This document shows, piece after piece, positions 42,902 through 52,205 of a stretch of 64,000 bases of DNA (position 1 is the first letter of the stretch; every line of letters begins with the position of its first letter). The position numbers and the translations under genes were made by a program. The notes beneath the pieces were generated by a model, which saw nothing but the letters and a program-made list of their open reading frames with translations, was not told the origin of the DNA and did no database searches. The DNA lies in assembly GCF_002127585.1 (NCBI RefSeq), contig NZ_NEGZ01000010.1, positions 1 to 64,000 on the forward strand, in the 5' to 3' direction. This stretch comes from Janthinobacterium sp. GW458P (GTDB lineage Bacteria > Pseudomonadota > Gammaproteobacteria > Burkholderiales > Burkholderiaceae_D).

Positions 42902-43729
42902 ATGAACGCATGCCATACTTTGCTCTCGTTACGAGCAACCACCCATTCTCCAGCCAGTACGTGCGCTAAATGCAGCTCCCGGATTCGCTGTCTACCGTCC
43001 GGCTTGGATGAGCGCGCTATAACGCAACTCGACAAGATCATCGGCAAACGTCGCTGGATCGAACGGAACCATCTGCTCTTCCGTGTCGGCGAAACATTTC
43101 AAAACTTGTATATTATTCATTGTGGCCAGTTCAAGACATTTCAGGATAATATGCGTGGAAAACAGTATGTCACCGGCTTCCATATGGCTGGTGAGTTACT
43201 TGGGATGAGCGCGATCAGCAGCGGTTTCCAGGATAACAATGCCATGGCGCTTGAAGACAGCGAAGTATGTGAAGTTCCTTTCCTGCACCTGCAAGAACTA
43301 TGTGCTGAGGTCCCGATATTGCAGCAGCACTTCCACAGGATGCTGAGCGACGAAATTAATCGCGAGCAACGCATTATGCGCTTCCTGGGTAGCAGGGCCG
43401 AACAGCGTTTCGCCATTTTCCTGCTTGACCTGTCAGCGCGCTATGCCGCGAGAGGATACTCAAGTAGCCACTTTCAAGTACTCATGTCACGCGAAGACAT
43501 AGGCAACCATATGGGGCTGACCATGGAAAGCATCAGCCGCCTGATGTCGAAGTTCAGGAAAAATGGCTGGATTGACACAGATGGCAAGAATCTGCGTATA
43601 TGCGATTACGGCGCCATCGAAACCATCGCCAACGACGACGACATCGAAGCGCAAGATATCGCCACAACATTGTCGCGCAAAGCCAAGGCAAGACAGCCCC
43701 TCAGCTCAAAAGCAACCGCCAATCATTGA
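42902..43729 (+). CDS. Crp/Fnr-family regulator 3 (FNR/Anr-like)
   Basis: 275 residues. Cys21-x2-Cys24-x5-Cys30 (CAKCSSRIRC) and the later Cys in DSEVCEVPF provide the four ligands for an FNR [4Fe-4S] cluster. The recognition helix MESISRLMSKF keeps E-x-x-SR. Of the three paralogues it is the only one with both the oxygen-sensing cysteines and the FNR DNA-contact residues, so it is the best candidate for the regulator of the TTGAT-N4-ATCAA sites nearby. It carries an unconserved C-terminal tail of about 25 residues. Confidence 0.85.
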   Translation: MNACHTLLSLRATTHSPASTCAKCSSRIRCLPSGLDERAITQLDKIIGKRRWIERNHLLFRVGETFQNLYIIHCGQFKTFQDNMRGKQYVTGFHMAGELLGMSAISSGFQDNNAMALEDSEVCEVPFLHLQELCAEVPILQQHFHRMLSDEINREQRIMRFLGSRAEQRFAIFLLDLSARYAARGYSSSHFQVLMSREDIGNHMGLTMESISRLMSKFRKNGWIDTDGKNLRICDYGAIETIANDDDIEAQDIATTLSRKAKARQPLSSKATANH

Positions 43730-43963
43730 ACCCGCATACCGTCCTGCCTTCAAGCGCGGTGCGCCGATACGCATACCGCCAACAGCTTGCATTTCAAGTC
43801 ACTGTATCGCCTTCGCGCTGGCCTAACATCTGAATCTGCCCCAGGATGAGCATGCAAATGACGCATTGCCAAGCGCTTCATACAGTTATGCTCAACCGTA
43901 GTCGCATTTGGGCGGCATGACAGATGGCGCCATTCCAGGTGAAGGATGGCATCCATTACCCAT

Positions 43964-44623
43964 CTAGCTATCGCCGAGAATTGACGGGCCTATGCCATTT
44001 TCTATGGCAAAGCGGGTAAGTTGCACATTATTCTTGGCACCGGTTTTTTCCAGCAAGCGGGTTCGATAGGTAGCAATAGTATTGGGACTCAAATGCAACA
44101 TCTGCGCGATGCTGCCGAGATCTTCACCTGCGGCCAGCAAACGCAATACCTCCAGCTCCCGGTCCGACAACTTCTCATAGCAGCTCAGCGCGCTGCCGCT
44201 AATTATATTTGCAATCTTCTCCGTCACAGCCGGGGTAATGTATTTCCCCCCGGCCGCGGCCTTGTATACTGCCCCGACCAGGACTGCGGCACTGCTGTTC
44301 TTGGTCAAGTAACCGGCTGCACCATACTGCAATGCCCGCACTGCATACACTGTCTCGGCATACATGGACAACATCAGCACAGCAAGACGTGGCCACTCGC
44401 GCCGCAGGCGTTTGAGCAACTGCAAACCATTTTGATCCGACAAGCCGATATCGATGATCGCGACGTCGAACGGTTGCGACTGCAGCAAATCGAGCGCAGC
44501 ATGCGCAGTCTCGGCCTCCCCCGCGACATCTATACCGTCATCCATGCCAAGCATCAAACGAATGCCTTTACGAGCGACAATATGGTCATCCACAAGCAAG
44601 ACGCGAATTTTCTGGGATGTCAT
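43964..44623 (-). CDS. NarL/LuxR-type response regulator 2
   Basis: 219 residues: receiver domain with VDDH at 11-14, phosphoacceptor Asp58 (AIIDIGLSD) and YLTKN, then a LuxR helix-turn-helix (LSPNTIATYRTRLL). The ATG overlaps the stop of the histidine kinase gene by 4 bases, so it is the direct partner of that kinase. Paralogue of the regulator at 41928. Its targets cannot be read from sequence. Confidence 0.86.
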   Translation of the reverse strand: MTSQKIRVLLVDDHIVARKGIRLMLGMDDGIDVAGEAETAHAALDLLQSQPFDVAIIDIGLSDQNGLQLLKRLRREWPRLAVLMLSMYAETVYAVRALQYGAAGYLTKNSSAAVLVGAVYKAAAGGKYITPAVTEKIANIISGSALSCYEKLSDRELEVLRLLAAGEDLGSIAQMLHLSPNTIATYRTRLLEKTGAKNNVQLTRFAIENGIGPSILGDS

Positions 44624-46281
44624 ATGCCCACCTGCAATGGCAAGCGCAACCTAACGAGTGTTCCATGTTCGAGAGGAATGAAACGGATATCGCCGCCAAA
44701 ATAGCGTGCTCGTTCGGCCATGCCTGTTAGCCCCCATGAGCTGGATGTTGATAGGATATCCATGTCAATCCCCTTGCCATCATCCTCTACTTCCAGAGTG
44801 ATCGATCCCTGTTCATGGTGGATACGAATATTGACCTGCGTCGCGTTTGCGTGACGTAAGACGTTGGTCAACGCCTCCTGCAAGATACGAAACAATGCCG
44901 TGCTGCGCTCAGGATCGATGTCCTCCAACAAAGCCGTTTCCGCATCAATACAAACCTGGCATACCAGCCCTGCTCTCGAGGCTACCTCTGCCGCATGCCA
45001 CTCGAGTGCTGCCCATATACCGAGTTGATCAAGAACACTGGGCCGTAATTCGGTGATCACCTTGCGCACGGTGTCGGCTGCGGTATCGAGCAAGGTACAG
45101 GCATCCGTCAGCCTGGACTGCAGTGCCGCCCCATTCTGTTGATCCTGAAAAAGGGCAACCGATATCTGCGCCTTGACACCGCTCAAGACACTGCCTAATT
45201 CATCATGCATTTCCCGCGCGATTCGAATCCGCTCTTGCTCCTTGGTATGTTCTTGATGCGCAACGAGCTTGCGCAGTTTCTCATGCGATAGTTCCAGCGC
45301 ACGCAATGCCAGCTTGCGGCTGCTGATATCCTCCACCATACCGACATACTGCTGGGCACGTCCAGATGCGTCACGCAGCAGAGTAGCGCTCAGTACAGTC
45401 CACACTGCATGGCCATCCCTGTGCAAGTAACGTTTCTCGATACGATAATGAGACAACTCACCGCGGTACAGGCTTTGCGCATGCTCTATGCTGGCAGTCA
45501 GATCGTCAGGATGCGTCAGACCAACGTATCCCATTGTTAAAAGCTGCGGCTCGGTGTAGCCCAGCATCTCGCACAGCGCCTGGTTAACCTTGATCCAGGT
45601 GCCATGCATATCTGCCATAATCATGCCGACAGAAGAGTTTTCAAACGCCCCGCGAAAACGTTCCTCGCTGGTGCGCAACTTCGTGGCAGCCACGGTACGT
45701 TCATTGATATCGTTCAAAACCAACAAGACGACGCCGGGCGCAAAGTGCTTTTGCGTAACCTTGGCCTCCAGCATTGCCCAGAACGGGTCCGCGCCTTCCC
45801 TTCTCATTCGTAGCACAGAGGAAAAGGACGTATCACCGTCGAACAGGCGCCGCCGCAAGAAATAAAAGATATCCTGGTCATCCTCGAGGATGAACCGCGT
45901 GAACGGCTGCCCCAGCAGTGTCTGCGGAGAGACCGCTAACAAACTTGAGGCTGTCAGGTTCGAATGGATGATCACACCAGTGGCATCCATACTGATGTAA
46001 CCAACCGGAGCCTGCTCATACAAATGGCAATACAGCTCGCTGGTACTCCTCAGCTTTTCCTGGGTGCGGCATAGATCTTCGTTCTGCATTTCCAGTTCGA
46101 TCTTTTGCACGCTCAACTCATGATGCACTTTTTGCAACTTCGTGGATAGCAACGCCTGATCCGCCGAACCAAGTGCTCCCTGCCTCTGTTTAAGTTGCCG
46201 CTCAGCCTGTTGACGTAGTATTTTCCAATACTGGTCTATCTGAAAGGGTGTCGCCAAGTATCTATTTCGCCATTTATTCAT
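44620..46281 (-). CDS. PAS-domain sensor histidine kinase (HisKA_3 type)
   Basis: 553 residues, no membrane helix, hence cytoplasmic. A helical N-terminus (about 15-85) is followed by two PAS domains (about 86-200 and 205-325), a HisKA_3 dimerisation domain with His359 (AREMHDELGSVLSG) and an HATPase domain (LRILQEALTNVLRHA; EVEDDGKGID; GLTGMAERA). Transfers phosphate to the overlapping response regulator. The signal is unknown; cytoplasmic PAS kinases of this layout in Fnr neighbourhoods often respond to redox or oxygen, which is only suggestive here. Confidence 0.87.
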   Translation of the reverse strand: MNKWRNRYLATPFQIDQYWKILRQQAERQLKQRQGALGSADQALLSTKLQKVHHELSVQKIELEMQNEDLCRTQEKLRSTSELYCHLYEQAPVGYISMDATGVIIHSNLTASSLLAVSPQTLLGQPFTRFILEDDQDIFYFLRRRLFDGDTSFSSVLRMRREGADPFWAMLEAKVTQKHFAPGVVLLVLNDINERTVAATKLRTSEERFRGAFENSSVGMIMADMHGTWIKVNQALCEMLGYTEPQLLTMGYVGLTHPDDLTASIEHAQSLYRGELSHYRIEKRYLHRDGHAVWTVLSATLLRDASGRAQQYVGMVEDISSRKLALRALELSHEKLRKLVAHQEHTKEQERIRIAREMHDELGSVLSGVKAQISVALFQDQQNGAALQSRLTDACTLLDTAADTVRKVITELRPSVLDQLGIWAALEWHAAEVASRAGLVCQVCIDAETALLEDIDPERSTALFRILQEALTNVLRHANATQVNIRIHHEQGSITLEVEDDGKGIDMDILSTSSSWGLTGMAERARYFGGDIRFIPLEHGTLVRLRLPLQVGI

Positions 46282-47380
46282 ATATTTGACAAGTCTCCCC
46301 TATGATGTTTCGCTACATGCCGGTGCCATCTTGGATGACCGGCAATCAGGACGCGAAGTTGAGGATTATCAAATTTTAATTAACCAAACAATAACATGAA
46401 GATAGATCAGGTGATATATTTTAGACTGAAAAAAAATACAACAGTTAAGCGATCATATTCCCATCTGCCTTAAATTTTTCCCTTGGCTAACAAATATTTA
46501 CCCCCTTCAATACTTTCCAAATTCCCACATAAAAGTGACGACACACAATAATTGATGCTTTAATCAGATTAACCTATACTTAAAATATCACAATAAATTT
46601 CCATCGGGAACAAAATTATTTAACAATTGATAAAATTAACATAAAAATAATTTCCAAGAGAATGAAATCTATTTCAAAATATTTCACAATTACTTTTACA
46701 GATCAGATTGAAGTTCTGCGATAGCGCTGATATCCATATGTCAAATGCAGCATATCTGTCTTGATATGGATCAAGTCAACCTCATTAGATACTTGCAAAA
46801 AAATACATGTATTGATCTATCGCAAATCGTCTTGTAATTTTCACTGAAAATATTTTTTAAAATAATTTCCACAACAACAAAATTACCAAAAAGACACCAA
46901 GTCACTAACCGGACATTGCATGCATAAATGCATCAACAACGTCCTTCCGTGCTGGTAGATTGCCTCGCCTGAGACTGAACTGTATCTGAATCGCAAACGC
47001 ATCAGATCCCGGTATACGGACTGTCGCCGTGCCGTTCTACGCACGAGTTTTGGGTGATGGACCAGCGCACGTAGACATCAGAGCAGCCGAGGCAGCACCT
47101 CTCAGCGCTGACAAGCTGTCTCTTCTGTAGGGGCGGCCAGGTACCAGATACAACAAAAGGCCGCTACAGGGGAGCCACTGACTGAGGCGTGCTTCCTATC
47201 AAAAGGAACGTAAAACGATAGCAACACCGAGTACCCGATGCTCAAGTGACATCGATAGGCAAAAACAAGTCAGACCTGCCCGTGGATGCGCCGGTCTCGT
47301 TCAAGTCACTCATCCACGGCTGCAGGCGGAGAAACTATCTTTCGTTTGCTGCATCTTAATAGCACAGTCATGCGCGGGAT
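46282..47380. other. 1.1-kb AT-rich non-coding stretch
   Basis: The longest gene-free interval in the window. 46360-46900 is strikingly AT-rich, with many A and T runs, then composition returns to normal. It contains a perfect FNR palindrome at 46761-46774. No protein-like frame, tRNA or clear hairpin terminator was found. It might hold a long leader for the histidine kinase, a small RNA, an H-NS-bound region or lost genes. Confidence 0.5.
46761..46774. promoter_or_regulatory. perfect FNR palindrome
   Basis: TTGATATGGATCAA matches TTGAT-N4-ATCAA at all 10 positions. The nearest start is the histidine kinase at 46281 on the minus strand, 480 bases away; no gene follows on the plus strand. Confidence 0.7.
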
Positions 47381-47605
47381 CTATCTGCAGCCATGAGTAT
47401 CGGCCAATGTGACACTGAGCGGTAGCAATCCATGGCAGGAATCGACCTGGAAGCACCCCGGTCCGCGTGTGATTTTGACGAGTCCCTCATGCTTGACCTC
47501 GACATAGGCGGCGCCCTCCCCCACCAAGGTGGTAGCCAATCGCAAATGGCCGTGCAACAAAAGATAATCACTGCCGTTCCGAACTACCCAGATATCCGTA
47601 AGCAT
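47381..47605 (-). CDS. small unknown protein with upstream FNR-like box
   Basis: 74 residues from the ATG at 47605 (AAGGA upstream; ATGs 9 and 18 bases earlier are possible). The sequence is beta-rich, with YLLLHGHLRLATTLVGEG and AYVEVKHEGLVKI, and has no signal peptide. I do not recognise the family. It stands alone; the FNR-like box at 47735-47748 is 130 bases upstream. Real coding is supported by the start signal and composition only. Confidence 0.5.
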   Translation of the reverse strand: MLTDIWVVRNGSDYLLLHGHLRLATTLVGEGAAYVEVKHEGLVKITRGPGCFQVDSCHGLLPLSVTLADTHGCR

Positions 47606-48176
47606 GGAGAACATTCCTTTCATGACATAGCGTTATCACCAGCGCGATGCAATACATTGGATCAGCGCATGCCGTCCGTATTGCAGGTGAATGAATACTG
47701 TATCGCTGGGTGTACGCAACGTCACTGCAAACGTATGATCTACATCAATGATTCATGCAGGAAAGCCATTTTTGCAACAACCATGCAATTTCCGTATAAC
47801 CAGTGCAATGAGAAAAATAACTTTTCTCCCGCCACACCATTTCCATACTAGCCAAATATTTCCTATTGAAAATCGTCCTGATGACAGATACTTGGTGGGG
47901 ATATGGAAATTTCGAATTAAAAGAAATCAGAAAGTGGTGTTTCCGACTCGGTCGAAACCGCCTTGAAACGGTTCCGGCACGCAATCATGTCCCTTCATTA
48001 CCTCTTGACCGGCATGAGGAATAGCAAGCGATCAGTAAACAACTCAACTTCCTCGATGGCTAACTTCAGGCCGTAAAGACAGTGGCCCTGATTCTTGGGG
48101 AAGAAGGTATTCCAGGGCCAGCGAATGCCTCCAAATGACGCAGAGTAGCGAAGCGGGTACGCGAACCCAGCAAGCA
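47606..48176. other. gap containing one FNR-like box and a possible gene fragment
   Basis: About 570 bases. On the minus strand at 48182-47998 a frame without a start reads FGGIRWPWNTFFPKNQGHC and ends LLFLMPVKR; it could be the 3' end of a lost gene. Nothing else was recognised apart from the FNR-like site. Confidence 0.35.
47735..47748. promoter_or_regulatory. FNR-like box before the small unknown gene
   Basis: ATGATCTACATCAA, 9 of 10 matches, located upstream of the minus-strand gene at 47605. A weak -10 (TACACC) sits about 21 bases downstream on that strand. Confidence 0.58.
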
Positions 48177-48545
48177 CTACTGTGGTTTGGCGTACTTTGC
48201 GACGCCTGTTACATCAAACAATACGCAACGCTGACTGCCAACTACCCAGGCATCGTGCCCTGGTGGCATATAAAAAACATCACCAGGCCCATACTCCATT
48301 TCAGACCCATCGTTCATTTTAACGATCATTCGTCCTTCGAGTACCATGCCGGTATGAGTTGCTTGGCAGGAATCAGTACCTGCTATCGGTTTTACGTGCA
48401 GACTCCAGCGCCAGCCGGGTTCAAATTCGCCGCGCCCCATTGTCTGGTTGCCAAGCGTGAAGACAGCCATCTGACCTGCTCCATCTTTGAATGGGCGGAC
48501 TTCGTCCGGTTTGTCCCAAGATTTCTTTTCCAACATTGCACTCAT
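48177..48545 (-). CDS. cupin-domain protein
   Basis: 122 residues with a single cupin barrel: the first motif region GWRWSLHVKPIAGTDSCQATH and G-x-V-x-EG (MVLEGRM), the second motif YGPGDVFYMPPGHDAW. The metal-binding His/Glu set appears incomplete, as in small cupins of unknown substrate. AGGAGGG lies upstream of the ATG. Isolated gene between gaps. The function is not known. Confidence 0.78.
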   Translation of the reverse strand: MSAMLEKKSWDKPDEVRPFKDGAGQMAVFTLGNQTMGRGEFEPGWRWSLHVKPIAGTDSCQATHTGMVLEGRMIVKMNDGSEMEYGPGDVFYMPPGHDAWVVGSQRCVLFDVTGVAKYAKPQ

Positions 48546-48934
48546 AGCTTGACCCTCCTTTTAATTACTGGGAAGAATGACATTGCCAAATAAAAATGAT
48601 TCGCCGAGAAACAGTACTCCCTGCAGCCGAACACATCACGATCAACTTCCACACCAAAATGTCATGTTGGCAGTTTCAATATAACTCAACAATAAAAATT
48701 TGCAACTATGCTATTTCTTTGCATTTACTTAAAACAACCAAAAATATCGACATCAATTCATCAATACATCAATACATCAACACATCAACACATCAACACA
48801 TCAATATTAATCCAATAAATATCTTCTTCAAATTCATATACCCCATCTACTTCGTGGAATCAAGAAATTAAATACAATTATTGAAAGTGGCAAGCCATAA
48901 AATATCGCCCTTCCCCACCCGGCTCAAGAAATAT
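48546..48934. other. gap with an octamer repeat array
   Basis: 389 AT-rich bases between the diguanylate cyclase stop and the cupin start, both on the minus strand. The only structure is the tandem repeat at 48752-48807. Confidence 0.5.
48752..48807. repeat. octamer tandem repeat, seven units
   Basis: Seven consecutive units of ATCAAYAY: ATCAATTC, ATCAATAC twice, ATCAACAC three times, ATCAATAT. It lies about 210 bases upstream of the cupin start. Octamer arrays of this kind change length by slippage. Confidence 0.85.
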
Positions 48935-50521
48935 TCAATTCACCAAAATAAACACCGTCTCCGACTGCTCAAGATGGCATACTTTATTACGCCCCGACTC
49001 CTTGGCCTTGTACAGTGCCTTATCGGCGGACTCGACCAACTCAACTGCCTCATTCTGCAGGTGAATTGGTGAAAATGCTTCCACACCGATACTTACTGTT
49101 ACAACATCAAGTGGGTTACCGCTATGCGGGATGCCTAAAGCTTCGACAGCAAGCCGAATACTTTCAGCAACAGCGATTACGCCAGCAAGATCCGTTCCTG
49201 GTAGTAAGACCACAAATTCTTCGCCGCCATAACGTGCAGCAACATCGCCTGCTCGGCGCATGGCCATGGTAAGCGTATGGGCAATTTTCTTCAGGCACTC
49301 GTCGCCAGCGACATGACCGTAGATATCATTGTATTGTTTAAAAAAATCAACATCGATCATCAGCAATCCAAGAGTACTTTCCCCGCGCTGTGCACGATTA
49401 AATTCCTCTATCAATGCTTCGTCAAAATACCGTCGATTCGCCAATCCCGTCAGTCCATCTTGCATGACAAGATGTGCCAGAATATCATGTGATATTTCCA
49501 GCTCGTTGCTTTTCTCCTCGAGTTTTCCCGCAATTTTTGATCGCAAGTCAATTTGCATGACCATCCGATACCCAAGAAATCCGATGAGCAAGACCAATAC
49601 ACCTCCTGCAGAAACTTGAATGCATGCATCGGTGAACCAATTTTCCAGTATCTCATCCTGCGACAGGGCGGCAGAGACAACTAATGGGTACTCCTCTATT
49701 CTTCGATAGCTATTTATCCGAACAACGCCATCTTGCCCGGATTTTATAACTGCTGTTCCGCTGTCTGATTTCGGCAAATAGTCATGGAATAATGGCAACT
49801 TTGAGATATCTCGCCCCAACTTACTGGCATCGAAAGGCCTTCTTAATAGCAATATTCCTCTTTCATTGGCGATAAAAATTGCACCTCTATCGCCTATAGA
49901 AAATAGATCATAAAATGACCTGAAGTATCTCATATTAATGGTGGCAAGTGCCACGCCACCAAAATTTCCATCTGGAAGGTTAATTCTGCGAGATACCGTG
50001 ATAATCCACTCACCCGTCGATTTGCTGCGCACAGGAGGACCAATATATGGACCGCGATCACTGTGCGTTCGATGATGCTCAAAATATTCACGATCAGAAT
50101 TATTTAAATTTTTAAGCAACACTTTCTGGGAGTTCACCAACCAATTGCCATTCTTATCATAAACAAATATTCCATGCAGTTGGGGTAACTCAGTTACTCG
50201 CGTGACCAGAAGAGTGTGAATGCGATTCAACTCGATCTCAGATACGCCATCTATTTCAATTCGCTCCACCAAGCCAACCAATAGTGTATCGGCTTCTTTG
50301 ATCGTGTCATATGCATGCTGTGCAACTGCATGTGCCAGGTTTGAGCTGGCTTGACCTGCCTGGTCCAGTTCGACGTTCCTTGCCCGCCAAATCATTCCTA
50401 GCTGAACCACAAGAATGGAAAGGCAAACCAAAACAACGAATACAATCGCCATGGGCACTAGTGAAAATCTCCGCAGGCTAAAACTACTTGAATCTTGTGC
50501 CAAACCATCGATAGCAGACAT
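48935..50521 (-). CDS. membrane diguanylate cyclase with Cache-type sensor
   Basis: 528 residues. Membrane helix near the N-terminus (about 20-45), a periplasmic double-Cache-like sensor (about 60-290), a second helix (about 305-328) and a GGDEF domain with RYGGEEFVVLLPG. An inhibitory RxxD site (RAGD) lies five residues before GGEEF, so product feedback is expected. It makes cyclic di-GMP, which controls motility and biofilm formation. The ATG at 50521 has GGAGGGG directly upstream; one 12 bases earlier is less likely. It stands alone. Confidence 0.87.
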   Translation of the reverse strand: MSAIDGLAQDSSSFSLRRFSLVPMAIVFVVLVCLSILVVQLGMIWRARNVELDQAGQASSNLAHAVAQHAYDTIKEADTLLVGLVERIEIDGVSEIELNRIHTLLVTRVTELPQLHGIFVYDKNGNWLVNSQKVLLKNLNNSDREYFEHHRTHSDRGPYIGPPVRSKSTGEWIITVSRRINLPDGNFGGVALATINMRYFRSFYDLFSIGDRGAIFIANERGILLLRRPFDASKLGRDISKLPLFHDYLPKSDSGTAVIKSGQDGVVRINSYRRIEEYPLVVSAALSQDEILENWFTDACIQVSAGGVLVLLIGFLGYRMVMQIDLRSKIAGKLEEKSNELEISHDILAHLVMQDGLTGLANRRYFDEALIEEFNRAQRGESTLGLLMIDVDFFKQYNDIYGHVAGDECLKKIAHTLTMAMRRAGDVAARYGGEEFVVLLPGTDLAGVIAVAESIRLAVEALGIPHSGNPLDVVTVSIGVEAFSPIHLQNEAVELVESADKALYKAKESGRNKVCHLEQSETVFILVN

Positions 50522-50836
50522 AGCCCCCTCCATTTTTTTGCCGATGTTTTCAGTGTTAAATACCGTACTCCTTATTGTGAATAATCACGAAAAGTAACCA
50601 CTAAAAATGAAAACATAGTGTGCATCGACTCTGCTTTCTACCTGAGTTTGAGTTGTCATTCCTCTGGTGCGCCATGTTAAATATCAAAGACAGCGCAGAT
50701 TTATTTTTTTTGTTGCGCATTTGTTGAAAGTGATTATGTGAGACTTTCCGCCCCTCTCCAACCAATATGATCGACTTGTACCTGCTGATAAATCCGCATC
50801 AATCAGGGGAAGGAATCAAGGAATTTAGGAGAAATT
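50522..50836. promoter_or_regulatory. divergent promoter region between the cyclase and the chemoreceptor fragment
   Basis: 315 bases. It should hold promoters for the diguanylate cyclase (leftward) and the former chemoreceptor gene (rightward). No specific element was identified. Confidence 0.4.
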
Positions 50837-50958
50837 ATGTCATCTAGACATCTCAAAATAACAACTTGCCTTGGCCTCGGTTTCGGTTTGATAGCCTTAT
50901 TGCCCATCCTGGTGATTGCACTCCGGCTGAACGGTATGCAACAGATACAGAACCGGAT
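50837..50958 (+). pseudogene. 5' fragment of a methyl-accepting chemotaxis receptor gene
   Basis: The ATG at 50837 (TAGGAG upstream) begins a typical receptor start: MSSRHLKITTCLGLGFGLIA and a long membrane helix, then LNGMQQIQNRM. After about 41 codons the sequence switches to IS3-like DNA. The remainder of the receptor is not found in the window, so insertion plus deletion removed it. Confidence 0.55.
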
Positions 50959-51181
50959 GTGGCGTGATGCCCTGCCGCTCCAACTGAAGCTGCTGCACCC
51001 AGCGGCGCAGCACTGATTCGCCGATGCCCACCGGACGGCTTGCCTCCGTATGGCTGTATCCTTGATCCAGTACCAGGCATGCCGCCCGCTGTTTGAACTC
51101 AGGGGAAAACGTACGTCTTTGCTTGCTCATCAAACACCTCTCCATGGCGAGCATTCTCGCCTAAATCAGTGTCCGGGTACA
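50958..51181 (-). mobile_element. IS3-family remnant (orfA part)
   Basis: From the ATG at 51130, MSKQRRTFSPEFKQRAACLV and SVLRRWVQQLQLERQGITP match the start of IS3-type OrfA transposition proteins. After ITP the frame runs into the chemoreceptor fragment, so orfB and the left end are gone. The right end appears to be the TGTACCCGGACAC inverted-repeat-like sequence beginning at 51181 on the minus strand. It abuts and truncates the integrase gene. Confidence 0.68.
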
Positions 51182-52205
51182 TTAAACCACTGCATGCGGC
51201 GAAAAGTCGGCCAGCTGCTTCCCGCAGTCTCGCGCCATGGCGCATACAGACACCAGAATACGATTGAGCGAAGCGCCATTCATCGGCACATCAGGGTCAT
51301 ATCGCGATGGCAAAATATAAGGCGACGTACCAGCACAGGTGCGTAGCGCGACAAACATATCGAGCGCCTGGCGTGACAAATAAACGTTGTGGGGGTTGCG
51401 GCGCTTCATCCGCCTGGCCGGAATGGTCCATAGAGCATCGGTAAAATTGACCTCGGTCCATGTTGCATCCGTCAGTTCGGACTTACGCACCATGGTGAGT
51501 AATAGTAATTTGCAAGCCAGGCGCAAGGTCGGCGCGCACTGCACGTATTCGATATGTTCGTAGAACAGCGCGATCTCTTCGGCACCCAACGCGCGGTCGC
51601 GCGGCTCAAATACGGCAATGGATGAAGGAGCGACCAGATCCGCAGGGTTTTCAACCTTCTGTCCTCTTTGTTCTGCGTACTTAAAGACCGGTTTCACGAT
51701 ATCGCGCGCATGCACGGCCGTCGCAGGAGCGCCACGTGCGAGGATGGCGTCGCATACGGAACGCAACTCGTTGTGCGTAATCTCATGCAGCAGGAGACTG
51801 CCAAATGGGCGTTTCAGATCGCGTTCATACACCGCGCGCCGCATATCCCGCGTCGACTCCGCCATTTTGTACTTTAATAGCCAACGGTTCGGCCCAAACA
51901 CTGAATGGTTCTCCCGCTGCCAGTTGGGTACGCGATTTGGCTTTGAGGCGCGACGGGGACTTGCCTTCCGATTGCGCTTTCTTGGCTTGCTCCAGGCGCG
52001 CCCTTGCCTCCTGCAAGCTCAAGCCACCAGCACCGTACCGTCCGAGCACCAAGGTTTCACTGCGGCCATTGACGCGGTAGTTATAGCGAAACGAGATGGT
52101 GCCAGTGGGCAGGACCGTCGCATACAGACCGTCACGATCCGGCACCTTATAGGCTTTCGTAGCAGGTTTCAGGTTTTTCAGTTTCGCATCGGTCAACATG
52201 GTCAC
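51182..52205 (-). pseudogene. P4-type tyrosine integrase, frameshifted and truncated
   Basis: From the ATG at 52205: a DUF4102 N-terminal domain (MLTDAKLKNLKPATKAYKV; GYGAGGLSLQEARARLEQA-like block), then a frame change at about 51885 where an extra C in GAACCGTTGG separates FSVWAE from RWLLKYKMAE. The second part (LPFGSL, VFKYAEQRGQ, TMVRKSELTDATW with the first catalytic Arg) ends at FSPH, just where the H-x-x-R box should begin, at the IS3 border. The last catalytic His, Arg and Tyr are missing, so the enzyme is dead. It reads away from guaA. Confidence 0.8.

Noticed and set aside
47998-48182. Minus-strand frame ending LLFLMPVKR as a gene
   Set aside because: No start codon in frame and no family match; kept only as a note in the gap entry.
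48752-48807. CRISPR-like array
   Set aside because: Units are 8 bases and contiguous with no spacers; it is a microsatellite.
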